This document shows positions 7,460-16,995 of a stretch of 64,000 bases of DNA, piece after piece (position 1 is the first letter of the stretch; each line of letters starts with the position of its first letter). Below the pieces are notes generated by a model. It saw only the letters and a program-made list of their open reading frames with translations. It had not been told where the DNA came from and made no database searches. The DNA is from Photorhabdus cinerea (GTDB lineage Bacteria > Pseudomonadota > Gammaproteobacteria > Enterobacterales > Enterobacteriaceae). The stretch covers positions 1 through 64,000 of the forward strand of contig NZ_PUJW01000012.1 in NCBI RefSeq assembly GCF_011189575.1. Direction: 5' to 3'. Both the position numbers and the translations under genes were made by a program.

Positions 7460-8248
7460 TTAGTTCCCAAACATGAGTGCTGTCAGCACAAAATCTAAAC
7501 CTAAAACTGCTAACGACGCATGAACCACCGTTCTGGTCGTTGCGCGGCTTATCCCTTCTGAGGTAGGGATCGCATCATAACCATTAAATAAAGCAATCCA
7601 AGTCACAGTAATGGCGAAAACAACACTTTTAATAAAACAGTTAAGTAAATCTTTTTGCCACTCTATAGCAGACTGCATTGAAGACCAGAAGAAACCACTG
7701 TCGATCCCCTTCCAGTCAACACCAACCATCGCACCTCCCCAGATGCCTACAGCCACAAAAATCAAGGACAATAGCGGCATACTGATAAACCCAGCCCAAA
7801 AACGTGGGGCTATCACACGCCGCAATGGATCTATCGCCATCATCTCCAAACTGGAAATTTGTTCCGTGGCTTTCATCAAACCTATTTCAGCGGTCAGGGC
7901 TGACCCTGCACGACCTGCAAACAACAGGGCCGTCACAACCGGCCCCAATTCACGCAACAGAGATATCGCCACCATCATACCAAGACTGGCTTCTGCACTG
8001 TATGTTGTCAGTACCAGATATCCCTGTAGGCCGAGCACCATGCCAATAAACAACCCTGAAACCACGATAATTAATAATGACTGAACGCCCACACTGAAAA
8101 GTTGTTGTCGCAGCAATGACCATTGTCTGGCAGGTTCTGGTCTGCCAATTATCGCGCTAAAAAGCATAAAACCTGCGCGACCAAAAGAGGCAAATACCTC
8201 AATAGCCCGCCTGCCAAGTGCCGCCAGCGCCTGTGTTAACATTAACAT
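7460..8248 (-). CDS. mlaE: MlaE, permease subunit of the Mla transporter
   Basis: 262 aa (E. coli 260), multi-span inner-membrane permease. Conserved blocks: SGLFIGMVLGLQGYLVL, LLRELGPVVTALLFAGRAGSALTAE, and the C-terminal NGYDAIPTSEGISRATTRTVV. It begins 4 bp after mlaF and its stop lies 4 bp before mlaD, so translation is probably coupled. ATG at 8242 is an alternative start, two codons in. Confidence 0.97.
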   Translation of the reverse strand: MLMLTQALAALGRRAIEVFASFGRAGFMLFSAIIGRPEPARQWSLLRQQLFSVGVQSLLIIVVSGLFIGMVLGLQGYLVLTTYSAEASLGMMVAISLLRELGPVVTALLFAGRAGSALTAEIGLMKATEQISSLEMMAIDPLRRVIAPRFWAGFISMPLLSLIFVAVGIWGGAMVGVDWKGIDSGFFWSSMQSAIEWQKDLLNCFIKSVVFAITVTWIALFNGYDAIPTSEGISRATTRTVVHASLAVLGLDFVLTALMFGN

Positions 8249-8252
8249 CCCA

Positions 8253-9056
8253 TTATCCTAATAACTCAGTTTTATAATCCCCTGCCGGAAACCGGAAAGG
8301 TACCGGCCCATCAGCAATACCATCAAGAAATTGCCGTACCCGCTGATCAGAATTAATCTGTAACTGTTGAGCCGTACCCTCAGCAATAATCTGCTGTTCA
8401 GCAATAATATAAGCATAATCTGCAATGCTCAGAACTTCCGGCACATCATGGGAAACAACTACACAGGTGACGCCAAGCGCTTTATTCAGTTCATCAATTA
8501 GTTTCACCAAAACCCCCATGGTAATCGGGTCCTGACCAACAAAAGGCTCATCAAACATAATCAAATCAGGATCAAGGGCAATAGCACGAGCTAAAGCAGC
8601 ACGTCTTGCCATACCACCGGAAAGTTCAGAAGGCATCAGATTTACAGCGCCGCGTAACCCAACAGCTTCCAGTTTCATCATCACGGTAGTATGGATGATC
8701 TCTTCAGGCAGAGTCGTATGTTCACGTAGAGGAAAAGCGACGTTATCAAAAACATTTAGATCTGTGAATAATGCCCCTGACTGAAACAACATACTCATCT
8801 TCTTACGGGCAGCATATAAACGAGGACGGGACAAAGCAGGAATATTATCCCCATCAAACCAGATTTCTCCCCGATCAGGGCGCAATTGACCACCAATCAA
8901 CCGTAATAGTGTTGTTTTCCCTATTCCAGAGGGCCCCATAATTGCAGTGATTTTTCCTCTGGGCACAGCCAGATTAATATCAGCAAAAATCGAACGGTTA
9001 CCACGGGTAAAATACATACCTCGGATCTCGATGAGATTTGCTGTTTGTTGACTCAT
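8253..9056 (-). CDS. mlaF: MlaF, ATP-binding subunit of the Mla transporter
   Basis: 267 aa (E. coli 269). ABC ATPase with Walker A GPSGIGKTTLL (about residues 41-51), Q-loop FQSGALF, signature LSGGMARRAALARA and Walker B LIMFDEPFVG, followed by the switch His in VVSHDVPEV. It powers retrograde phospholipid transport with MlaE, D, B and C. First gene of the operon; the 230 bp to divergent yrbG should hold both promoters. Confidence 0.98.
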   Translation of the reverse strand: MSQQTANLIEIRGMYFTRGNRSIFADINLAVPRGKITAIMGPSGIGKTTLLRLIGGQLRPDRGEIWFDGDNIPALSRPRLYAARKKMSMLFQSGALFTDLNVFDNVAFPLREHTTLPEEIIHTTVMMKLEAVGLRGAVNLMPSELSGGMARRAALARAIALDPDLIMFDEPFVGQDPITMGVLVKLIDELNKALGVTCVVVSHDVPEVLSIADYAYIIAEQQIIAEGTAQQLQINSDQRVRQFLDGIADGPVPFRFPAGDYKTELLG

Positions 9057-9286
9057 TATGAATAGCCCTTAACGGTTAATAAACTGGCTCTATAATTTGA
9101 TTTACATATTAATCACATATACTACAAAAAAATTGGAGAGTTTTCGCCACTAAAGTTGTGACAAATTTTACTTTTCTACCCGCCACCGTCAGAATGTACC
9201 CCATCTAACTGAACAAACAATTCTTTGTTTAAAAAATCAACCAACGTTAACATTAAATCCGGAATATACCTTACAAGGGCGGCTTC
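9057..9286. promoter_or_regulatory. divergent intergenic region between mlaF and yrbG
   Basis: 230 bp, AT-rich, between two divergent operons (mla, leftward; yrbG-kds-lpt, rightward), so it must contain promoters for both. I see no unambiguous hexamer pair and no palindrome worth naming. Confidence 0.5.
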
Positions 9287-10261
9287 ATGTTTCTAACCTT
9301 TTTACTCTTAATTGCAGGGTTGATTTTACTGGTATATGGTTCCGATAGATTAGTATATGGTGCTGCAATTTTTGCTCGTACACTGGGCCTGCCCCCATTT
9401 ATTATTGGTATGACGATAGTCGGCATTGGAACTTCTCTGCCAGAATTAATGGTTTCAGTTACTGCCATGCTGGATGGTCAACCTGATATAGCGATTGGTA
9501 ATGTCATTGGTTCCAACATTACCAACCTGTTACTGATAACCGGTGCCGCTGCACTTATTCGTCCAATGGAAGTAAAATCAGATATTCTGCGGCAGGAGCT
9601 GCCTCTGATGCTGTTGATCACCGCTTTCTGTGGTTATTTGATAAGTGATAATTACCTTAGCCGGATGGATGGACTGGTATTATTGATTTCTGCTATAGCG
9701 TGTATTTTACTGATGATAAAAATGGCTACACTGCCACACCGTGCTGAAACTGATATTTACACTCAAGAGCAAACTTCCGAATTACCAATAGAAGGCAATA
9801 AGCATATTGCCTTGCTATGGATACTATTAGGACTCATTATTTTGCCTATGGCGACCCGAATGGTGATTGACAATGCAACTGTTATTGCTCGTATTTACAG
9901 CATTAGTGAATTAGTTATCGGACTTACGGTACTTGCCGTCGGTACCAGCCTACCAGAATTAGCAACCTCTATTGCAGCAGCATTCAAAGGGGAAGATGAT
10001 ATTGCATTCGGGAATATTATCAGCTCGAATATATTCAATATATCAATTGTTCTGGGTCTTCCCGCATTACTCTCACCAGCAACTATTTCCCCTGAATCTT
10101 TCCATCGTGATTTTTGGGTAATGATGATAGCCAGCATAATATTTACTGCATTTTGTCTGGGTCGTAAACACCGGTTAAACCGGGTGAAAGGTGTCCTGTT
10201 ATTAAGCTGTTTTATTGCTTATTTTGTCGTACTGTTTATTTCCAATTACAGCATTGAATAA
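9287..10261 (+). CDS. yrbG: YrbG, Na+/Ca2+ exchanger-family inner-membrane antiporter
   Basis: 324 aa (E. coli 325), about ten transmembrane helices. It has the inverted alpha-repeats of the CaCA superfamily: first repeat GIGTSLPELMVSVTA with GNVIGSNITNLLLI (from about residue 47), second AVGTSLPELATSIAAA with GNIISSNIFNISIVLG (from about residue 220). Substrate is not proven for YrbG. First gene of the kds/lpt cluster; kdsD follows at 23 bp. Confidence 0.95.
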   Translation: MFLTFLLLIAGLILLVYGSDRLVYGAAIFARTLGLPPFIIGMTIVGIGTSLPELMVSVTAMLDGQPDIAIGNVIGSNITNLLLITGAAALIRPMEVKSDILRQELPLMLLITAFCGYLISDNYLSRMDGLVLLISAIACILLMIKMATLPHRAETDIYTQEQTSELPIEGNKHIALLWILLGLIILPMATRMVIDNATVIARIYSISELVIGLTVLAVGTSLPELATSIAAAFKGEDDIAFGNIISSNIFNISIVLGLPALLSPATISPESFHRDFWVMMIASIIFTAFCLGRKHRLNRVKGVLLLSCFIAYFVVLFISNYSIE

Positions 10262-10284
10262 ACACAAGTGAGTAGGAAAAAGAA

Positions 10285-11253
10285 ATGCCTAGATTTGATT
10301 TTCAACAAGCGGGTAAGAAAGTATTACACATAGAACGTGATGGGTTAGCAGAACTCGAACAATACATAAATGAAGATTTCACGCGTACCTGTGAACTGAT
10401 GTTCAACTGCGAAGGTAAGATTATTATCATGGGGATGGGTAAATCCGGCCATATCGGATGTAAAATCGCCGCAACTTTCGCTAGTACCGGCACACCATCC
10501 TTTTTTGTTCATCCTGGAGAAGCCAGCCACGGTGATCTCGGTATGGTTACCCCTAAAGATATTGTTCTGGCAATTTCAAACTCTGGTGAATCCAATGAAA
10601 TTCTGTCACTTATCCCTGCACTAAAACGCCAAAAAATTCCTCTTATCTGTATGACTAACAATCCCAACAGCAATATGGGAAAAGCCGCAGACATCCATCT
10701 ATGTATCAAAGTCCCACAAGAAGCCTGTCCGCTAGGCTTGGCTCCAACGACTAGCACCACTGCAACATTGGTGATGGGAGATGCTTTAGCTGTCGCATTG
10801 CTTCAGGCTCGTGGCTTTACCGCTGAAGATTTCGCACTATCACATCCTGGTGGCACACTTGGACGCAAACTTCTACTATTGGTAAGTGATTTAATGAATA
10901 CCGGCGATGATATCCCAAGAATTAACCGTGATTCTTCCTTACGTGAAGCACTAGTTGAAATTACCCGCAAAAAATTGGGTATGACAGTCATTTGTGATGA
11001 AAATATGTATATTGATGGTATTTTTACCGATGGTGACTTGCGCCGCGTTTTTGATATGGGAATTGATTTGTACAACGTCAAAATTTCAGATGTTATGACA
11101 GCAGGTGGTGTCCGTATAAAACCTAATGCCCTTGCAGTTGATGCATTAAACTTAATGCAATCACGCCATATCACTTCTCTACTGGTTACAGAGGGAAATA
11201 AATTGCTGGGTGTATTACATATGCATGACCTTTTACAAGCCGGTGTGGTTTAA
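10285..11253 (+). CDS. kdsD: D-arabinose 5-phosphate isomerase
   Basis: 322 aa (E. coli 328). Interconverts ribulose 5-phosphate and arabinose 5-phosphate, the first step toward Kdo of LPS. N-terminal SIS domain (IIIMGMGKSGHIGCKIAATFASTG, then ISNSGESNEI, with GEASHGDLGM), followed by two CBS domains (SLREALVEITRKKLGMTVI; AVDALNLMQSRHITSLLV). Followed at 17 bp by kdsC in the same pathway. Confidence 0.98.
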   Translation: MPRFDFQQAGKKVLHIERDGLAELEQYINEDFTRTCELMFNCEGKIIIMGMGKSGHIGCKIAATFASTGTPSFFVHPGEASHGDLGMVTPKDIVLAISNSGESNEILSLIPALKRQKIPLICMTNNPNSNMGKAADIHLCIKVPQEACPLGLAPTTSTTATLVMGDALAVALLQARGFTAEDFALSHPGGTLGRKLLLLVSDLMNTGDDIPRINRDSSLREALVEITRKKLGMTVICDENMYIDGIFTDGDLRRVFDMGIDLYNVKISDVMTAGGVRIKPNALAVDALNLMQSRHITSLLVTEGNKLLGVLHMHDLLQAGVV

Positions 11254-11270
11254 CCTGTGAGAACGCTTTA

Positions 11271-11834
11271 ATGAGCCAATTAGTTTATCTGGACACTTGT
11301 TATGGTCCAGTAAATAAAGACATTGTTGAAAAAGCCAGTAAAATCCGCCTGCTGATTTGTGACGTTGATGGTGTCATGTCAGATGGCCTGGTATATATGG
11401 GAAACAATGGTGAAGAATTAAAAGCGTTTAATGTTCGTGACGGTTACGGGATTCGCTGCTTAATTACTTCAGGAATTGAAGTCGCTATTATCACCGGTCG
11501 TAAGGCTAAATTGCTGGAAGATCGAGCAAACACGCTAGGCATTACACATCTTTACCAGGGACAGAGTGATAAGGCTTTGGCGTATAGAGAACTGTTAGAT
11601 AAACTGGGATTAAAACCAGAACAGGTTGCTTACATCGGTGATGATTTGATTGACTGGTCGGTCATGAAACAAGTGGGTTTATCTGTCGCTGTAGCAGATG
11701 CACATCCATTGCTATTACCAAAAGCACATTATGTCACCCAAATTGCAGGTGGTCGCGGTGCAGTAAGAGAACTTTGTGATTTGGTGCTTTTCGCTCAGAA
11801 TAAGCTGGAAGATGCCAAAGGATTATCAATATAG
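11271..11834 (+). CDS. kdsC: 3-deoxy-manno-octulosonate-8-phosphatase
   Basis: 187 aa (E. coli 188). HAD-superfamily phosphatase that removes phosphate from Kdo-8-P. HAD motif I DVDGVMSDG (nucleophile Asp near residue 32), motif II ITGRKA, motif III Lys in GQSDKA, motif IV GDDLIDW. The C0 cap type and tetrameric family are typical. Between kdsD and lptC with 17-bp gaps, clearly one transcript. Confidence 0.98.
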   Translation: MSQLVYLDTCYGPVNKDIVEKASKIRLLICDVDGVMSDGLVYMGNNGEELKAFNVRDGYGIRCLITSGIEVAIITGRKAKLLEDRANTLGITHLYQGQSDKALAYRELLDKLGLKPEQVAYIGDDLIDWSVMKQVGLSVAVADAHPLLLPKAHYVTQIAGGRGAVRELCDLVLFAQNKLEDAKGLSI

Positions 11835-11851
11835 GTTGAAGTGAAACAAGA

Positions 11852-12430
11852 ATGGGTAAAATCAAATCCTGGTTGGCTATAATACTAGCACTAATCACCG
11901 TGGCTCTAATCGGCTGGAACTTATCTGATTCAGACGAGACTGAACCGTCTTCTGCCGCAGATAACAACCAGCCGACATATCAAAGTCAGGAAACCATAAC
12001 CTTTGTTTATGATCCTACTGGTAAGCTGACATATAAACTGGTCTCTGATGATGTCCAGAATTATGCTGAGCCAAAAATCACCTGGTTTACCAAACCAGTA
12101 TTAATTACATATGATTCAAATGCCATTGCTACATGGACAGTACGTTCTAACAAAGCAAAACTGACTGATGACAAAATGCTCTATCTTTACGGAGATGTGC
12201 AGGTTGACAGCCTGACTGATACGTCACAATTACAACGTATTACGACAGAGAATGCTGTCGTCAACCTGGTAACCCAGGATGTCTCATCCGATGATCAGGT
12301 CACACTCGTCGGTATAGGGCTGAAATCCGTAGGAATGAAAATGCGTGGCAATCTGCGGAACAAAACCACTGAACTGATTGAAAAGGTTAACACCTACTAT
12401 GAAATCCAACATGAACAACAGAATCCGTAA
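11852..12430 (+). CDS. lptC: LptC, inner-membrane anchored LPS transport protein
   Basis: 192 aa (E. coli 191). One N-terminal membrane anchor (WLAIILALITVALIGWNL) then a periplasmic beta-jellyroll. It accepts LPS from LptB2FG and passes it to LptA. Recognisable: KPVLITYDSNAIATWTVRSNKAKL, LYLYGDVQVDSLTD. The 3' end overlaps lptA by about 32 bp, as in E. coli, suggesting translational coupling. Confidence 0.96.
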   Translation: MGKIKSWLAIILALITVALIGWNLSDSDETEPSSAADNNQPTYQSQETITFVYDPTGKLTYKLVSDDVQNYAEPKITWFTKPVLITYDSNAIATWTVRSNKAKLTDDKMLYLYGDVQVDSLTDTSQLQRITTENAVVNLVTQDVSSDDQVTLVGIGLKSVGMKMRGNLRNKTTELIEKVNTYYEIQHEQQNP

Positions 12431-12944
12431 TGCTTTTATTGCCAGTGCTATTTTTATGGTCAGCCTTCCCGCATTAGCACTAAAAGATGACACCCAGAAA
12501 CCAATTTATATTGATTCTGACAAGCAATCCCTTGACATGACAGGAAACACTGCCACATTTACAGAAAATGTGATCGTTAAACAGGGCTCTATTGATATCC
12601 ACGCCGACAAAGTCGTTGTGACCCGCCCAAATGGTGATTCTAAAAAAATGATTGTTGAGGCATTCGGTAATCCTGTAACTTTCTATCAGTTACAGGACAA
12701 CGGCAAACCAATCAAAGGCCGCGGTGCCAAAATGCGCTACGAAATGGATAAAGAGCTGGTTACACTGACTGGCAACGCCTATCTGGAACAGTTGGACAGC
12801 AATATAAAAGGCGACCGGATCACCTATTTGGTGCCAACCCAGCAAATGGAAGCATTCAGTGACAAAGGTAAACGAGTGACAACCGTCCTGTTACCTTCTC
12901 AGTTACAGGAAGAAAGCCCTGGGGCTAATAACAAGAGTAAGTAA
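12399..12944 (+). CDS. lptA: LptA, periplasmic LPS-bridge protein
   Basis: 181 aa from ATG 12399 (E. coli 185). The frame is open to a TTG at 12378, but ATG 12399 or ATG 12411 is more likely; AAAGG lies at 12382-12386. A signal peptide ends near SLPALA. The mature jellyroll oligomerises into the bridge that carries LPS across the periplasm: SDKQSLDMTGNTATFTENVI, KVVVTRPNGDSKKM, GNAYLEQLDSNIKGDRITYL are conserved family stretches. Start assignment is the only real uncertainty. Confidence 0.95.
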   Translation: MKSNMNNRIRNAFIASAIFMVSLPALALKDDTQKPIYIDSDKQSLDMTGNTATFTENVIVKQGSIDIHADKVVVTRPNGDSKKMIVEAFGNPVTFYQLQDNGKPIKGRGAKMRYEMDKELVTLTGNAYLEQLDSNIKGDRITYLVPTQQMEAFSDKGKRVTTVLLPSQLQEESPGANNKSK

Positions 12945-12953
12945 CGATAATAT

Positions 12954-13679
12954 ATGGCAACACTAAACGCAGAAAACCTGGCAAAAGCTTATAAAGGCCG
13001 TAAGGTCGTTGAAAATGTCAGCCTGAACGTGAACTCCGGTGAAATTGTTGGCCTGCTTGGACCCAACGGTGCGGGGAAAACCACAACTTTCTATATGGTC
13101 GTGGGGATTGTTTCACGGGATACCGGAACCATTACCATTGATAATGAAGATATCAGCTTATTGCCACTTCACGAACGGGCACGCCGTGGTATTGGTTATT
13201 TACCTCAGGAAGCTTCAATTTTCCGCCGTCTGAGCGTCTTCGACAATCTGATGGCCGTATTGGAAATCCGCAAGGATCTAACTCAGGAACAGCGGAAAGA
13301 ACGTGCCGAAGAGCTAATGGAAGAGTTCCATATCAGCCATCTGCGTGACAACCTTGGTCAATCACTATCCGGCGGTGAACGTCGCCGTGTAGAAATTGCC
13401 CGTGCGCTAGCAGCTAATCCTAAATTTATTTTACTGGATGAGCCCTTTGCAGGCGTAGATCCCATCTCAGTCATCGATATCAAAAAGATCATTCAGCATT
13501 TGAGAGATTATGGACTAGGCGTTCTTATCACAGACCATAACGTCCGTGAAACGTTAGATGTATGTGAGCGTGCTTATATTGTTAGCCAGGGGCATCTAAT
13601 TGCTCATTGTACACCTAATGACATCCTTAGTAATGAACAGGTGAAGCGCGTTTACTTAGGCGAAGGTTTCCGGCTCTAA
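12954..13679 (+). CDS. lptB: LptB, ATPase of the LPS export ABC transporter
   Basis: 241 aa, identical in length to E. coli LptB. Walker A GPNGAGKTTTFYMVVG, Q-loop LPQEASIFRRLSV, signature LSGGERRRVEIARAL, Walker B FILLDEPFAGVDP, switch His in ITDHNVRETL. It works with LptF and LptG to extract LPS from the inner membrane. 9 bp after lptA, 27 bp before rpoN. Confidence 0.99.
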   Translation: MATLNAENLAKAYKGRKVVENVSLNVNSGEIVGLLGPNGAGKTTTFYMVVGIVSRDTGTITIDNEDISLLPLHERARRGIGYLPQEASIFRRLSVFDNLMAVLEIRKDLTQEQRKERAEELMEEFHISHLRDNLGQSLSGGERRRVEIARALAANPKFILLDEPFAGVDPISVIDIKKIIQHLRDYGLGVLITDHNVRETLDVCERAYIVSQGHLIAHCTPNDILSNEQVKRVYLGEGFRL

Positions 13680-13706
13680 TTCAGCCAGGAGAATTGAAAT
13701 AATTCT

Positions 13707-15146
13707 ATGAAGCAAAGTTTGCAACTCAGGCTTAGTCAGCAACTGGCTATGACACCACAGCTTCAACAAGCCATTCGTTTGTTGCAACTTTCTACGCTTG
13801 AGCTGCAACAGGAAATACAACAAGCGTTAGAAATGAACCCTTTGCTTGAACAGGATGAAGAGTACCAGGAAATCGGCAGTCAGGAATCTCCTGATAACGA
13901 AACTGAAGCTATGGATACGCTTGATGCCCTGCAACAAAAGGATATGCCAGACGAGCTACCACTAGATGCAAGCTGGGATGAGATTTACACAGCCGGAACG
14001 CCTTCTGGTACACGTAATGACTATAGTGCTGATGAATTACCACTTTACCAAGGCGAGACAACTCAAACCCTACAAGACTATTTGATGTGGCAAGCAGAGC
14101 TGACCCCATTCACGGAAACAGATGCAGCCATTGCCACATCAATTATTGACGCCATAGATGATACAGGTTATCTCACTGTGCCACTGGAAGATATTCTTGC
14201 CAGTATTGGTGACGATCAACTCACTCTGGCAGAAGTAGAAGCCGTGCTAAAACGGGTACAGCATTTTGATCCTATAGGTATCGCAGCCCGTGATCTAAAA
14301 GATTGTCTTCTGATCCAGCTATCAATGTTCCCACCAGAAACACCTTATCTGCAAGAAACAAAATTGATCGTCTGCGAACATCTGGAGTTGCTGGGTCATC
14401 GGGATTTCCGTAATTTAATCCGCCTTAGTCGCCTGAAAGAAGATACACTGAAAGAAGTAATAAATTTAATTCAGTCACTTGAACCAAGACCTGGCCTGGC
14501 GGTAAATACGGGTGAATCGCAGTATGTCATTCCTGATGTGTTGGTTCGAAAAGAAAGTGGACACTGGCAAGTAGAACTGAACGCAGATAGCACTCCTCGT
14601 TTACGCATCAATCAGCATTATGCAGAACTTGGACAACATACACGCAATGAAAGTGATTGCCAGTTTATCCGCAATAACTTGCAGGAAGCGAAGTGGCTTA
14701 TCAAAAGTCTGGAAAGCCGAAATGACACCCTACTAAAAGTTACGCGTTGCATTGTAGAGCAGCAACAGGAATTTTTCGAACATGGCGAAGAACATATGAA
14801 ACCTATGGTTCTGGCAGACATTGCCTTCCAGGTTGATATGCATGAATCTACCATTTCCAGGGTGACTACCCAGAAATTCCTGCATAGCCCGCGTGGTATT
14901 TTTGAATTGAAGTATTTTTTCTCCAGCCATGTTAATACAGAAAGTGGGGGCGAAGCCTCTTCAACTGCAATACGGGCTTTGGTGAAAAAACTGGTAGCAG
15001 CGGAGAACCCCGCCAAACCATTAAGTGACAGCAAACTGACGAGCATGCTGACCAACCAAGGCATCGTAGTTGCCCGACGGACTGTCGCAAAATATCGAGA
15101 GTCGTTATCCATTCCGCCATCAAACCAACGTAAGCGTCTGGTTTGA
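13707..15146 (+). CDS. rpoN: RNA polymerase sigma-54 factor
   Basis: 479 aa (E. coli 477). Region I is glutamine/leucine-rich (QLRLSQQLAMTPQLQQAIRLLQLSTLELQQEI), which contacts the enhancer-binding ATPase. An acidic region II follows (about residues 50-115). The DNA-binding part contains the helix-turn-helix DMHESTISRVTTQKF and the RpoN box ARRTVAKYRES near the C-terminus. It directs nitrogen, envelope and other regulons. The next genes (hpf, ptsN, rapZ, npr) form the classical rpoN cluster. Confidence 0.99.
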   Translation: MKQSLQLRLSQQLAMTPQLQQAIRLLQLSTLELQQEIQQALEMNPLLEQDEEYQEIGSQESPDNETEAMDTLDALQQKDMPDELPLDASWDEIYTAGTPSGTRNDYSADELPLYQGETTQTLQDYLMWQAELTPFTETDAAIATSIIDAIDDTGYLTVPLEDILASIGDDQLTLAEVEAVLKRVQHFDPIGIAARDLKDCLLIQLSMFPPETPYLQETKLIVCEHLELLGHRDFRNLIRLSRLKEDTLKEVINLIQSLEPRPGLAVNTGESQYVIPDVLVRKESGHWQVELNADSTPRLRINQHYAELGQHTRNESDCQFIRNNLQEAKWLIKSLESRNDTLLKVTRCIVEQQQEFFEHGEEHMKPMVLADIAFQVDMHESTISRVTTQKFLHSPRGIFELKYFFSSHVNTESGGEASSTAIRALVKKLVAAENPAKPLSDSKLTSMLTNQGIVVARRTVAKYRESLSIPPSNQRKRLV

Positions 15147-15169
15147 AATGAACAGAGAAGGAAGACAAT

Positions 15170-15457
15170 ATGCAACTCAAAATAACTGGCCACAATATTG
15201 AAATTACTGATGCATTACGCGACATTATCACTGCAAAATGCAGCAAGCTGGATCAATATTTCGACAGGATCAACCTGACTCAGGTAATCCTCCGGGTGGA
15301 AAAGGTGCAACAAATCGCTGAGGCTACTATACATATTAACGGAGGTGAGTTGCACGCATCCTCAGAACATGAGGATATGTATGCAGCAATTGATGGACTA
15401 GTCGACAAACTAGCTCGTCAGCTAACCAAACATAAAGACAAACTCAGACAACATTAA
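15170..15457 (+). CDS. hpf: ribosome hibernation promoting factor (short form)
   Basis: 95 aa (E. coli 95). It binds the 30S decoding region and promotes formation of inactive 100S ribosomes in stationary phase together with Rmf. Typical: MQLKITGHNIEITDAL, CSKLDQYFDRI, and SSEHEDMYAAIDGLVDKLARQLTKHKDK. 23 bp after rpoN. Confidence 0.97.
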   Translation: MQLKITGHNIEITDALRDIITAKCSKLDQYFDRINLTQVILRVEKVQQIAEATIHINGGELHASSEHEDMYAAIDGLVDKLARQLTKHKDKLRQH

Positions 15458-15600
15458 CAACCCTTTTAACGAAAGCTGTAGTTTTTAACAAAGGCTACAG
15501 TAACAACAGCGGAGTTTTGCTGTAAAACAGTGCAAAAATACCGGATGCCACAGATAACCTCTGGTATTCGGTATCAATAGGCACCTAAGCGAATAAAAAA

Positions 15601-16068
15601 ATGAATAACCAAGCAGATTTACTATTAAGCTCAGTCCTTTCCCTCGAATGTACACGCAATAATGTACATTGTTCGAGCAAAAAACGAGCTTTAGAGATTA
15701 TCAGTGAGCTGGCATCTAAGCAGCTCAAATTACCAGAGAATATCGTATTCGAAGCAATATTGACCAGAGAAAAAGTGGGCACTACTGGAATTGGTAGTGG
15801 TATTGCTATCCCTCACGGTAAGCTGGATGAAAATAGCTCAGATAAAGCTGTTGGGGTTTTCCTTAATCTGGAACAACCTATTGCTTTTGATGCTATTGAT
15901 AATCAACCAGTTGATTTGCTGTTTGCTTTACTGGTTCCAAACGATCAATGCCAGACACACTTACATACATTGTCATTGATTGCCAAACGTCTTGCAGATA
16001 AAAATTTCTGCCGTCGTTTAAGATCAGCACAAAGTGATGAAGAACTTTACGCAATTATCACTGAATAG
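15601..16068 (+). CDS. ptsN: nitrogen PTS enzyme IIA (EIIA-Ntr)
   Basis: 155 aa (E. coli 163, the difference being a shorter C-terminus). EIIA of the mannitol/fructose type; the phosphorylated His lies in IAIPHGKLDEN. It receives phosphate from NPr and controls K+ transport and sigma E/envelope responses in relatives. Preceding 143 bp hold no gene. Confidence 0.97.
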   Translation: MNNQADLLLSSVLSLECTRNNVHCSSKKRALEIISELASKQLKLPENIVFEAILTREKVGTTGIGSGIAIPHGKLDENSSDKAVGVFLNLEQPIAFDAIDNQPVDLLFALLVPNDQCQTHLHTLSLIAKRLADKNFCRRLRSAQSDEELYAIITE

Positions 16069-16143
16069 CTGTTGCAATGAATGGAAAGCAACAGATAACA
16101 GTGGCTCATAACAACCACTGAGAAATTTAAGGGGAGTCGCCTC

Positions 16144-16995
16144 ATGGTGCTGATGATAGTCAGTGGCCGTTCCGGTTCAGGTAAATCCGTTGCCTTGCGC
16201 GCGCTGGAAGATATGGGTTTTTATTGTGTGGATAACTTGCCGGTAGTATTGCTGCCGGAATTAGCAGATACGCTGGCTAACCGCGATATTTCTGCTGCTG
16301 TCAGTATTGACGTAAGAAACATGCCGGAATCACCAGAAATTTTCGAAGAAGCACTGACTAAACTACCAACCAGTTTCTCACCACAATTACTGTTTCTTGA
16401 CGCTGACCGTAATACGTTAATCCGCCGTTACAGCGATACCCGCCGCCTGCATCCATTATCAAGCAAAAATCTCTCTCTGGAAAGTGCGATTGATCAAGAA
16501 AGCGATCTGCTGGAACCTCTTCGTTCAAGAGCTGATCTCATTATCGATACTTCGGAAATGTCAGTCCATGAACTGGCTGAGATGTTAAGGACTCGCCTGC
16601 TAGGCAAACGAGAACGCGAGCTGACAATGGTTTTTGAATCTTTCGGCTTTAAGCATGGTATCCCAATTGATGCTGACTATGTTTTTGACGTACGTTTCCT
16701 GCCAAATCCACACTGGGACCCGAAACTACGGCCAATGACAGGTCTTGATCGTCCCGTAGCCGCTTTCCTTGACCGCCATACTGAAGTGCATAATTTCATC
16801 TATCAAACCCGCAGTTATCTTGAACTGTGGCTACCCATGCTTGAAACGAATAACCGCAGCTATCTGACTGTTGCTATTGGTTGCACTGGTGGTAAACACC
16901 GTTCTGTTTATGTAGCAGAACAGTTGGCTGATTATTTCCGTTCTCGTGGCAAAAACGTACAGTCACGCCACCGTACTCTCGAAAAGCGAAAATAA
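16144..16995 (+). CDS. rapZ: RapZ, RNase E adaptor for the sRNA GlmZ
   Basis: 283 aa (E. coli 284). N-terminal kinase-like domain with Walker A GRSGSGKS (residues 8-15) and a Walker-B-like region (FLDADRNTLIRRY); the C-terminal domain binds GlmZ/GlmY RNA and glucosamine 6-phosphate (TVAIGCTGGKHRSVYVAEQL) and ends in a basic tail. It feeds GlmZ to RNase E to tune GlmS and so amino-sugar supply. Its stop shares a base with the npr start. Confidence 0.98.
   Translation: MVLMIVSGRSGSGKSVALRALEDMGFYCVDNLPVVLLPELADTLANRDISAAVSIDVRNMPESPEIFEEALTKLPTSFSPQLLFLDADRNTLIRRYSDTRRLHPLSSKNLSLESAIDQESDLLEPLRSRADLIIDTSEMSVHELAEMLRTRLLGKRERELTMVFESFGFKHGIPIDADYVFDVRFLPNPHWDPKLRPMTGLDRPVAAFLDRHTEVHNFIYQTRSYLELWLPMLETNNRSYLTVAIGCTGGKHRSVYVAEQLADYFRSRGKNVQSRHRTLEKRK

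Noticed and set aside
7611..8084. 157-codon open frame on the plus strand
   Set aside because: Antisense to mlaE, with no ribosome site or recognisable domain.
14618..15193. 191-codon open frame on the minus strand
   Set aside because: It lies wholly antisense to rpoN, which has full-length family similarity, and shows no motif.
15480..15545. hairpin between hpf and ptsN as a terminator
   Set aside because: The stem is short with a long loop and no T-run, and the cluster is usually co-transcribed.
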